This document shows, in pieces, positions 8,520-16,000 of a stretch of 28,551 nt of DNA (the stretch's first letter is position 1; every line of letters starts with the position of its first letter). A program made the translations under genes and the position numbers. The notes below the pieces were generated by a model. The model was given only the letters and a program-made list of their open reading frames with translations, did not search any database and was not told where the DNA came from. The stretch is from CAYRVX01 sp964642165 (GTDB taxonomy: Bacteria; Planctomycetota; Phycisphaerae; SM23-33). The stretch is from assembly GCA_964642165.1 (NCBI GenBank), contig CAZXOC010000069.1, forward strand, positions 1 to 28,551, written 5' to 3'.

Positions 8520-9461
8520 ATGAAGCGACGCGATTTCCTGAAGGCCGCGGGTTGCTCCGCAATTGCTCTGGGACTGCCCAGTACGCTGAAGGCCAGAAAA
8601 CGAACTACCAAGCCGAACATCATCTATATGATGCTCGATGAATGGGGCTACTACGAGATGTCGAGCCTGGGCCATCCGAAACTGAAGACTCCAGTCTTCG
8701 ACGAGTTCCGGAAGGAGGGCATGCGTTTCACGCAGGCCCATGCAGGCGGCCCGACATGTGCCCCGACACGTGCCGTACTCATGACCGGCCGGCATCTGGG
8801 ACATGTCTCGGTGCGGGGGAACGGCGGAGCTAGGCCGATACGCAAAGACGAAATCACCATCGCCGAAATCCTCAAAGACCAGGGCTATGCAACGGCCGGC
8901 TTCCGGAAATGCGGCATCGGCGGCCGCGGGACGACCGGGATTCTCGAGATTCACGGCCTCGATCTCTTCTTCGGGTACTACGACCAGGTTCATGCCCACA
9001 CTTTCTATCCCACATATCTCATCCGGAACAGCGAAGAGGTGCCTCTCAAGGGGAACACGGGCGATTGGAGAAAAGGCCAAACGCACGCTCAGTATGTGAT
9101 CTTCGACGAAACGATGAAATGGCTCGATAAGAACCATGACAAACCGTTCTTCCTCTATCTTCCTTACACTCCACCGCATGGACCGAGGGCACTTCCGGAT
9201 GACGATCCCTATTGGCAAGAATTCAAAGATAGGCCATGGAGAGATAGCAGCAAGGCGGAACGGCCTAAGTATCCGGAGATCGTTGCGAAGATCGGTGCTA
9301 TCGGGAAGCGAGAGCACACGCCGCTTCGCAGAGGTGGCAGACTGCCCAATGCTACGGTTGACGCGAAACGAGACCGTACCGTGGCACTGGGTAGAGATCG
9401 GAATAGGGCTACGCCTAAGAAGAAGGCTCCGAAGAAAGGAAAGCGAGCTCCAGGGAAATGA
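8520..9461 (+). pseudogene. Type I sulfatase, C-terminal half lost
   Basis: ATG 8520 has AGGAAG a few bases upstream and encodes a textbook Tat signal (RRDFLK at residues 3-8). The sulfatase fold is recognisable to about residue 255: an Asp-containing strand (MMLDEWGYYEM), the maturation motif C-A-P-T-R starting at C80, and the PFFLYLPYTPPHGP strand. In the first strand one of the usual paired aspartates is replaced by Glu-Trp. After that the sequence becomes a low-complexity Arg/Lys tail (ends PKKKAPKKGKRAPGK) and the protein stops at 313 residues, short of the usual 450-500. The C-terminal DNG metal motif and the partner His/Lys are absent in every frame, so an internal deletion is more likely than a simple frameshift. 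It is probably inactive. Codons are AT-richer than in the operon upstream. Confidence 0.75.
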
Positions 9462-9556
9462 GTTCTGTTGACCGGCTTGGTTGGGACGGTTGCCCTTTGC
9501 GAGAACGGTAACCGTTCCGAGCAAGCGAGACTCGGCCACCCGTTGTTCCAGCCGGG

Positions 9557-9655
9557 AGTGCCAGGTAATGCCGCCACGCGCTGCAATGGCGCTACCTGTC
9601 CTGAGCCGGCCGAAGGGCATCCGGCCGCTCGTGCTGCAACCGTACTGCGTCATGT
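9557..9655. repeat. Interspersed repeat, copy B of upstream segment
   Basis: This is the partner of 8171-8250. Relative to that copy it contains an insertion of about 25 nt (around 9596-9622) with the core CCTGTCCTGAGCCGGCCG, while the flanks stay collinear (CGCTGCAATGGCGCT on the left, GCTGCAACCGT on the right). Confidence 0.55.
9597..9622. repeat. Short palindromic insert, TGTCCTGAGCC family
   Basis: The core CCTGTCCTGAGCCGGCCG and the following AAGGGCATCCGGCCG can fold (CGGCC with GGCCG). It is absent at the matching place in copy A. A related core, CTTGTCCTGAGCC on the minus strand, lies at about 13064-13080 at the 3' end of the giant reading frame. Short repeats of this kind are widespread in environmental bacterial genomes; their mobility mechanism is not known to me. 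Confidence 0.45.
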
Positions 9656-9692
9656 CTTGCCTCTGACGCTCTGTACCAGCCCTTTGATTGGC

Positions 9693-9720
9693 TTGCCCAA
9701 CGCGGTGCATCGGATACAAT
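9693..9720 (+). promoter_or_regulatory. Sigma70-like promoter, copy B
   Basis: TTGCCC (9693-9698), a 16-nt spacer and TACAAT (9715-9720, one base from TATAAT) lie about 140 nt upstream of the 4Fe-4S gene. It is the better of the two copies. Conservation covers both boxes, the spacer end GCATCGGA and the start region CACTGCAAA. Confidence 0.55.
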
Positions 9721-9739
9721 CACTGCAAACGCCCTGCGA

Positions 9740-9757
9740 TCCCGATGTGCGTCGGGA
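9740..9757 (+). promoter_or_regulatory. 5'-leader hairpin, copy B
   Basis: TCCCGA (9740-9745) pairs with TCGGGA (9752-9757) around a 6-nt loop; outer CCC (9732-9734) and GGGG (9759-9762) can extend it. It occupies the same slot as the copy A hairpin between the promoter start region and the shared GGGGAGAGAAGCTATCCAGG. Confidence 0.4.
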
Positions 9758-9860
9758 CGGGGAGAGAAGCTATCCAGGACGCCGAAGGCGCCGCGAAGCG
9801 ACACCGGAGGGGCCCTGCAAGGAAATGTCGGTGGACGGGTCCGGACAAAGGAGCAATGTC

Positions 9861-10598
9861 ATGAATCCAAAGCAGCCGCTGATACCGGACCGGGCCCTTC
9901 CTGACGAGTTGCGCGATTTCGCGATGGCCGAGTGAGCGGAGTTGTTCGGCGTGGCCTCGGCCGAAGCGTACGAACAGCGATTCGGCTACAAGCCCGCTCC
10001 GTCGAGTTTCGTTACGGCGGCACGCTCAGTGATCGTCGTGGGGATGCCCTTCGAGCCGGGAACGATTGCCACAGTCCTCCGGCCGGAGCTGGCCGCCCTG
10101 CGGAAGAAGGCCTCCGACGAAGTCACCGAAGACAACACGGTCCAGCCGGCCGGCGCCGAACGCTACTTCCTTGGCGAGGAGAACGCCATCCTCGTCCGGG
10201 AACTCTCGCGGATTGGCTATCGACTGGCCAAGCGGCTGCGACGTCGCGGGTGGACGGCCCTGCACCTGCCCCCGTGCAAGCAGGACGGCCGATTCCGCAC
10301 CGCACCGTTCTATCACGCCCCCGCGATGTACCTGGCCGGGCTCGGGACGATGGACCTCAACTGCTGCATTCTCACGCCGCAATTCGGGCCGAGAGTGTTC
10401 GTCACGTCGATCATCACCGATGCTCCCCTCGTGCCGGGCGAGCCGATGGAGTCCGAGTCGTGCACGTGTTGCGGCCTGTGTGTCAAGGGCTGCCCGATCG
10501 GCGCACTGGACGGCGAGGGCTGGAAGAACCCGTATGCGTGTGCGTCCTACGGTTGCTGCGGCGCATGCATCGCCATCTGCCCGATCGGTGAGATCTGA
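9861..10598 (+). CDS. 4Fe-4S protein, QueG/reductive-dehalogenase-like, interrupted by in-frame TGA
   Basis: ATG 9861 follows AAAGGAG by about 8 nt. The 24 codons after it run straight, in frame, into the body of the protein, but codon 25 is TGA (9933-9935), between AMAE and AELFGVAS. Without that stop the product has 245 residues. The C-terminal part carries two cluster motifs: C201-x2-C204-x2-C207-x3-C211-P, and C233-x2-C236-x3-C240-P with C227/C232 nearby. This arrangement is typical of ferredoxin-like domains in epoxyqueuosine-reductase-type and corrinoid iron-sulfur proteins. The N-terminal part (SVIVVGMPFE) matches that family too, but the protein is shorter than QueG and I do not assign a substrate. 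TTG 9942 could restart translation, weakly. The stop TGA (10596-10598) lies inside the left arm of an attC-like structure. Confidence 0.75.
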
Positions 10599-10681
10599 CG
10601 CGGTGAAGCCGGAGCGGCGGTTCGGCGCGGAATCTGAGTTCGAAAGCCGCTGGCCGCCGCCCGGTTGGCTAGAACGTCAGA
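10594..10681. other. attC-like site 1 (degenerate R boxes)
   Basis: TCTGAC (10594-10599) and GTCAGA (10676-10681) pair, and the outer bases read ATCTGAC / GTCAGAC. Inside, CCGG (10609-10612) plus GCGGCGG (10614-10620) pair with 10654-10664, leaving one bulged A at 10613. CGGC (10623-10626) then pairs with GCCG (10646-10649). A bulged base on one strand, an unpaired spacer next to the R boxes and a stop codon inside the left box are attC features. The core is GTC rather than the nearly invariant GTT, with a compensating change in the left box. Confidence 0.4.
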
Positions 10682-11743
10682 CAAGAGGAACTACAGAAAG
10701 GATGAACGATGGGAATCACGCGCCAACCGACAGGCACAGTCGGGTATATCCTACGGGCTGCGACATTCGTAATCCTCAGCGTCACCTTCGTAGCACGCGT
10801 ATCCGGCGAATCAGTTGCGAAGAGTCCGAAGCCATCGAACGGCCTCATTGCGTTCGCAGACGCACCCGGCCGAAGGCCAGGTCCGCAGGCAATGCAATAT
10901 GCTCAGCTCTACACGATCACGCCAGATGGCAAGAACAGAAAGCAGCTCACAACCGGGAAACGGGGGAACTTCTTTCCTGCATGGTCACCAAGCGGAGAGA
11001 AGTTGGCATTTGTTTCTACACGAAACCGGAAGCGTGAAATCTGGACTATAGATTCCAGCGGAAAGAACGAACGGTTGATCACATCAGGTTTTCTGCCTGC
11101 CTGGTCACCCGATGGGAGGAAACTCGCAATCACGAGATCAGATGCGAAGGGACGACGCCAGATATGGATTATCGGTGTTGATGGGAAAGGCGAGCGGCAG
11201 CTCACGTCAGAAGGCTCTAACCATTGCCCAGCCTGGTCGCCGAAGGGCGACAAGGTCGCCTACTGGTCGGGAAATGTCCGCGGATTCGGCCAGGTCTGGG
11301 TCATGAGGAGTGACGGCACGCATCCGAAACAACTCACCCATTCCGAGAGAACCAAGTACACCCCGGATGGTAGCAGCGCAAACGCCCCTGCCTGGCTCTT
11401 CAACAAGCGAATTGCCTATTGGTCTGGTATCGAGCATCGTTACGGCCAGGTCTGGACCATGAATGCCGATGGGACCGATCGCAAGCAACTGACCATCGCG
11501 GCGGCACCAGCATCAAGTGACAATCCGACATGGTCACCAGATGGCAAGAGAATCTTATTCGACACAAACCGCCGAAGGCGTCCGGACATCTGGGTCATGA
11601 ATGCCGATGGCTCAGATCAGCGCGTGCTCGTACCTGGTGTCAGAGTGATCCCCATGCGCACTTCGTGGCAGCCTGTGTTTTCTGTTGAGTCGTCTAACAA
11701 GACGAATGCAGGCGACGGCAAATGGCCGCGCCTGATCCGCAAC
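10676..11743 (+). mobile_element. Putative integron-type gene cassette carrying the TolB-like gene
   Basis: The interval between the right-hand R-like boxes of two attC-like sites is about 1.07 kb. It contains a single plus-strand gene starting about 27 nt after the first box and reaching the second site. One gene oriented with its 3' end at attC is the standard cassette layout. Base composition is visibly AT-richer than the surrounding operons. A tyrosine recombinase remnant lies immediately beyond on the other strand, but it does not look like an IntI. Inference rests on structure only. Confidence 0.45.
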
Positions 11744-11791
11744 GTTAGACAGAGATCGCAATCGTTAGCCTTCCGTACCCGTCGGGAGTAG
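10709..11791 (+). CDS. Secreted TolB-like beta-propeller protein (PD40/WD40-like repeats)
   Basis: ATG 10709 has AAAGGA about 7 nt upstream. A signal peptide covers about residues 1-34. From residue 50 the protein consists of repeated blades of about 45 residues with the TolB-type pattern W-S-P-x-G-x-K-(L/I)-A-(F/Y) and a following strand (I/V)-W-x-(I/M). At least five or six are visible (for example AWSPSGEKLAF, AWSPDGRKLAI, TWSPDGKRILF). Such propellers bind proteins or glycans outside the cytoplasm; no enzyme residues are evident. The last 35 residues are translated from the attC-like site 2 and beyond, are basic and unrelated to the propeller. The original stop was therefore probably lost, or a TAA/TGA just before the site is reached in another frame. 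Codon use is more AT-rich than in neighbours, consistent with acquisition. Confidence 0.8.
   Translation: MGITRQPTGTVGYILRAATFVILSVTFVARVSGESVAKSPKPSNGLIAFADAPGRRPGPQAMQYAQLYTITPDGKNRKQLTTGKRGNFFPAWSPSGEKLAFVSTRNRKREIWTIDSSGKNERLITSGFLPAWSPDGRKLAITRSDAKGRRQIWIIGVDGKGERQLTSEGSNHCPAWSPKGDKVAYWSGNVRGFGQVWVMRSDGTHPKQLTHSERTKYTPDGSSANAPAWLFNKRIAYWSGIEHRYGQVWTMNADGTDRKQLTIAAAPASSDNPTWSPDGKRILFDTNRRRRPDIWVMNADGSDQRVLVPGVRVIPMRTSWQPVFSVESSNKTNAGDGKWPRLIRNVRQRSQSLAFRTRRE
11692..11750. other. attC-like site 2 (59 nt, canonical R boxes)
   Basis: GTCTAAC (11692-11698) fits RYYYAAC and GTTAGAC (11744-11750) fits GTTRRRY; they are perfect inverted repeats and the site is exactly 59 nt. Between them an imperfect stem forms: CG and AT pairs (11703-11707 with 11735-11739), then CAGGCG (11709-11714) with CGCCTG (11729-11734), then CGGC (11716-11719) with GCCG (11725-11728), and a 5-nt loop. 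The bases G11708 and A11715 are bulged on the same strand, like the extrahelical bases that give attC its polarity. It lies at the 3' end of the TolB-like gene. Confidence 0.6.
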
Positions 11792-12295
11792 CTCGATTGT
11801 CCCAGCTTCCCCCTTCAACGGAATGGCCGGCACATTGCGCAAGTCCGCGGCCGGGTGCAGTAGTCTCTCGTCGGTGTAGACTGCGGCTGTGAGGCGAGGG
11901 TCAGTATGCCGCATCAGCGCCTGGGCGGCTCGGGGGCTGACCTTGTGGGCGGCGAGCATCGTGTTGAGCGACACCCGCAGGCTGTGGAAGTCCACGTAGC
12001 GACCAGCTTTGTCCAGGTAAGGGATCTCGGCCAGGGCGAGGTCGGCCCGGAGAACCTTCATGAGCGGCACGGTGTTGACGACGTGGTCGCCTGGGCCGGC
12101 GTTGCTCGGCTGCCAGTCTCGCAGCGCGTCGGGAAGTGGCGGGGGAATCGGCAGCGAGTCCGCCCGTTTGCTCTTGGTGGTCTGAGCCCACAGCACGATG
12201 TGTCCGGGGATCGTGTCGAGCCGAACGTCGCCCCACGTGAGTTGGCGGATCTCGCTGCGACGCAGGCCCGTTCAGACGGCCAGCAAATACACCAG
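11765..12295 (-). pseudogene. Tyrosine recombinase, catalytic-domain remnant with in-frame TGA
   Basis: The minus-strand frame carries the catalytic signatures of the phage-integrase/Xer family. These are box I TGLRRSEI followed by QLTWGDV, then HSLR (FHSLRVSLNTMLAAH), then ALMRHTDPRLTAAVYTDE containing the second conserved His/Arg region and the nucleophile Tyr. The N-terminal core-binding domain is missing: the frame starts only 7 residues before a TGA (12272-12274) that sits where the motif would read AV-x-TGLRR. Trp (TGG) is a plausible original codon. The upstream edge abuts the stop codon of the preceding gene. The C-terminus ends at TAA 11765-11767, beside attC-like site 2. It lacks IntI hallmarks such as HTLRHSFATHLL, so I call it a generic tyrosine recombinase, inactive as it stands. 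Confidence 0.7.
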
Positions 12296-12954
12296 TCAGC
12301 GCTCGCGTCCTCTTTGGATGGCCTTTGCCTCTGTATGCGGCTTGACCTTGGCCACCTGCTTGGCGGCCAGGGCGGCAAGTTCCGGGAAGCGTTTCGAATT
12401 CCCATGTTTGAGCGTGCCGTTGTTCAGGTTGAACTCCATGCCTCTGCCCCGAGGCAGGAGGATGTAGAAGCGGGCAGCCTGTCTCAGGAAGAAGAGCCTG
12501 GCCCCGATGTGCCACCCCCACACGGGCAGGCCGCCTTCTTGTTGCGTTACGGGAACGAGAGAGGCCAGCGGATAGGACTTCACGAGCTTGCCGCCCGAGC
12601 TGTAGATGACGACGGAATGCTCCGGGCGGCCGCCGGTCTGGCCGTTGATGAGGACCAGATCGCCCCGCATGGAGACGACGGCCTGGTACGGTCCGGCATT
12701 GGGAAGCGAAACCAATTCGGCCTCCCACAGGAGCTTCGGGGGCACTCGCCACGTCGTGCCGGGATGGTCCACGTGGTAGAAGAAGCACAGGGCTTCTCGC
12801 CCGGGTTCTGGCGCGATTTCGGCGGGAAGATCTCGGCGACATGGGAGAAGCCCCGGCCGGCGAAGTTGACGGACTCCGGCGCGGCGAGATCGGCGTACCC
12901 GGTGAGGGCAGACCCGAGGACTACGGCTGCCGCCGACACATGGCCGATCCGCAT
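12296..12954 (-). pseudogene. Secreted protein of unknown function, frameshifted
   Basis: The start at 12954 (ATG, minus strand) has AAGGAG 6 nt upstream and encodes a signal peptide ending near GYA (residue about 21). The frame (FAGRGFSHVAEIFPPKSRQNPGE) is lost at about 12785-12795. The neighbouring frame takes over with convincing protein (ALCFFYHVDHPGTTW, then HSVVIYSSGGKLVKSYPLASLVP and ARFYILLPRGRGMEFNLNNGTL), ending at TGA 12296. A single-base deletion, real or a sequencing error, explains this. The joined product would be about 220 residues. I recall similar proteins only as planctomycete hypotheticals and assign no function. It lies 97 nt downstream of the giant sensor frame and may be the last gene of the blaI operon. 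Confidence 0.6.
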
Positions 12955-13051
12955 GACGATCTCCTTGGCGTCGAAGATGCTCCATGGCCTCCTCGAGTTC
13001 ATGTTGATGCCCCTCGGATGCCCTGGCGCGCGGTCCGCGCTGATCCATCCC

Positions 13052-16000
13052 TCACGTCGGGTACGGGCTCAGGACAAGGCTCAGTGGGCCACGGACACCA
13101 ACGCGGCCTGAGGGGAACACCAACTGCACGTCCTTGACCGTGATCCTGGTGTCGCCGTGATAGGGAAACGTCTTCTCCGCGGGGATGTCGATGCAGGTAA
13201 GCGTTCCGGACACAGCCGACTCCTTCCTGGTGCCGGCGGGCATCGGAAGCGGCGGCGGGCCGCTGGGCACGACGTATCGCGAGACGTCCTTCCCCCAGAC
13301 CAGCGTCGCCTTGCCCTTGCCCGGACCGATGGCGACTCTCGTACTGCCTTTGGTCCGCTTCTTGCCCAGCGGGATCTCCAGCCTCACCACGCCCTTGTCG
13401 GTCACGATGTAAATGACCACGGCGAGGGCTTCGCAGTACGCGAAAGACTTCGCGGATGCCGGCTGGAGGACGGTCATCCCTATCAGGCGCGAGTCGAGGC
13501 CCTCCCCGCTCCTGGCCTCCTTTTGCCACCTGCTGCGCTTCCCGTCGAGCCTTGCCAGGAGCCTGTCCATCGCCTTGGCCGCCTCGCCGTCCAGCACCTT
13601 CCGCAGGGCATCGAGTCCCTTGAGCGCGGGCAAGCCCCAGCCGACGTCTCCGTACAAGACCGAGTTGCCGTCGCTGACGGCCATGGCATAGCCTTGGCCC
13701 GTGGGGGCCTGGGCCGCCTCGCCTGGTCGCACCGGCCGCGCTCGTCCGGAGTTCAGCCAGCCGGCCTGGAGCAGGTGGTCCACGATTCGCCCGGCCTGCT
13801 CCGGAGTCACCTGCGCCGCCAACGAGAGCCCCGTACCGCTCTTCCAGGGACGTGCCTTCTCCGCGCGTTGCGGCCCGAGGAGTTGCAGGTTGTAGAACGG
13901 CTTGTCGGCCGGGCCATGGTGGGTCAGCCGAAACATGAAGCGGGCGGAGGCGCTGCGCAGGGCCTTGGCTCGCCGAAGGGCCGCCATGCTGGGCAGATCA
14001 AACGGCTCCAGCTTGAGCGCCGTCATCAGCTTGGGATCGCGTCCGCCCGGGCCGCCCGCCAGCGTCCAGCGCCCGCTCGCGCCATGGACGTGGAACGGAT
14101 CGTTGCACCTCGAGATGAACCGAAGCACCTTCTCCCGGCCGGCTTCGTCGAACGGGAACGGGAAGAGCACGAAGGCGTTGTCGCGGCCGCGAAGCACACG
14201 GCCGATCCCCGCCCCCTCGTTGGTGACGTGCCAGTCATCGCCGCCCGCCTGTCGGAGGAGTCCTGCCGCGGCGACGAGGCGCGCGTGCGCGTCCTTTGGC
14301 GGCGGCCCGCTTGTCTGGCTCATGGCGGCGGTCCGCTCGTGCGTAATCATCCACAGCGCCCGGTTCGGCTGGCCCTTGACGGGCTTGTAGAACTCTTTGA
14401 TCTCCTCGACCAGATGCCCGGGAACGTCCGGGTGCAGGTAGCGGGTGGTCACCACGTGGCCGCCGACTATCGCCAGGCGCCGCCGCGTCTCGATGCACAG
14501 GACCTCCCGCTGGCCGATCCGCTTCCGCGCCCGCAGCGACGTGATCGCCCACCAGTTCTCGCCGCTCTCCCGGCGGAGCAGGACCGTCGAATGGCTGGCC
14601 GGGACCCACTGCTTCGTGACGACCGCGCCGCCGAAGCCGGCCCCGATCCTGCCAATTCTCGACTCGTACAGAAGGCACCGCACGTTCGCCCCGTCCACCG
14701 CCAGCTCAACGGCAGCGCCTTGCCCGGTGAGATGGGGCCGTGGTATGCCCGTCTGGTCCCGGATCCGGAAGTCCTGCCGCATCGGCTTGCCATTGACCTG
14801 CTGCGTCCGGATGAGGCGGCGGTCCTTCTCCAGGACCTTGTAGGTGATGTCCGGCTGAACGTACGTCTGGACGTTCTGCCCGCGCCTCTTGTCGTCCAGG
14901 AACTGCCGGACGACCTCGGTTCCGGTCGACCAGCCGGCCCAGGGGTTCCGCTGCAGCCGCCCCAGAAGAAGGAGCGTCTCCTTGTCTAAGGGCGCGCCTG
15001 TTCTGGGCCGCGCGGCGGCGGCCGCAGCGCCCTCCTCCGCCGTGGCCGCTGCCTTCCGAACGGGCGGGCGGCTCGCGGGCGGAACGGGTTCCAGGGCCAT
15101 GGTGATGCGGATGCCGTCGGCGTACTTCCCACCGGCCTGCCTGTTGGTCTCGACGAGGACGAGGTGCTCCCTGCCGCCCCGCTTCGTCACCGTGACGTGG
15201 GGCTGTGTGCTGGGACGGTAGTGGATGCGGGGCAGGATGACTCTCCGGTCACCGAGCGCCTTGGCGATCAGCAGCTCGGCCTTGCCGCCGGGGCCCATCC
15301 GCAAGACACGCACGTACAACAGTCTTCGGCCGATGGCGGCGCTGAACTCGTCGGTTCCTGCGGCGACCTTCTCCTTGTCGCCCGAGAGGGCAGCGGCAAG
15401 GATCCGGGCCTTGTACTGAGCGTACAGCCGGAGGTAGTGACCGAACGGATCCCCCGCGCCCTGTTCCTCCGTCACGACGATCTGCGCGGGGTTCGACCGA
15501 AGCGGGAAATCCTCCGCAAGCCGATGCCAGACCGTCAGCGTGTACCGCCCCGGGCGCAGCGCGCGATACCACTCGTCCAGGCGGTAGACGCCGTAGAGGG
15601 CGGCCAGGCCGGGACGGATCGTCTGCCGGCTGAGGTTCGCCCCGCGATTCATACGCAGCAGCTCGCCGCGCCGCCGCCGGACGTACCGCTCATCCTGCGG
15701 CACCAGGGCTCCCGATTCGTCGCGGAGCTCCAGCCGCACGGTCTCGTATTGGATCGCGGTCTGGACGGTCGCGTTGGCCTTGCCGTCGTTGCGGATCGTC
15801 ACGTAGAACGTCTGGTCCCTGAGGGGAGCGGCCTGTCGCTGGGGGGCGAGCCCGCACGACAGATCGCCCACGGGCTTCCCCCAGCCATGCACGAGCTTGA
15901 AGTCCGCCGGCACCTCGCCCCGGATCCCCGCGAGGCGCTGTTGGTCATCGAAGTAGAGATGGGAGACCGATGCACGGCCGCGGTAGCGTATGAGGTAGGT

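Larger units (their letters stand above)
9462..9860. other. Repeat-bearing intergenic region (copy B)
   Basis: No gene is supported in these 399 nt. The region holds a 7-bp dyad, GAACGGT-A-ACCGTTC, near 9500-9515, and the second copy of the upstream segment (9557-9655). It also holds the second promoter-leader module (9693-9780), a short GC-rich repeat ending in GGCGCCGCGAAGCGA, and the ribosome site AAAGGAG just before 9861. Two short palindromic inserts distinguish it from copy A. Confidence 0.6.

Noticed and set aside
8406..9719. Minus-strand open frame across the truncated sulfatase
   Set aside because: Its composition is antisense-like and it spans two intergenic repeats; the plus strand encodes the Tat signal and sulfatase motifs.
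9933..9965. Selenocysteine insertion at the in-frame TGA of the 4Fe-4S gene
   Set aside because: The hairpin is short and lacks a recognisable bacterial SECIS loop, and no Cys is expected at this N-terminal position. Nonsense mutation or sequence error is simpler.
11765..12295. Integron integrase (IntI) identity for the recombinase remnant
   Set aside because: The HSLR region and surrounding motifs differ from the IntI pattern and no IntI-specific insert can be seen; only a generic tyrosine recombinase is supported.
9933..12298. Genome-wide reassignment of TGA to an amino acid
   Set aside because: Well-formed genes here end in TGA (stops at 5602-5604, 13052-13054, 23143-23145, 25798-25800), so TGA is a normal stop in this genome.
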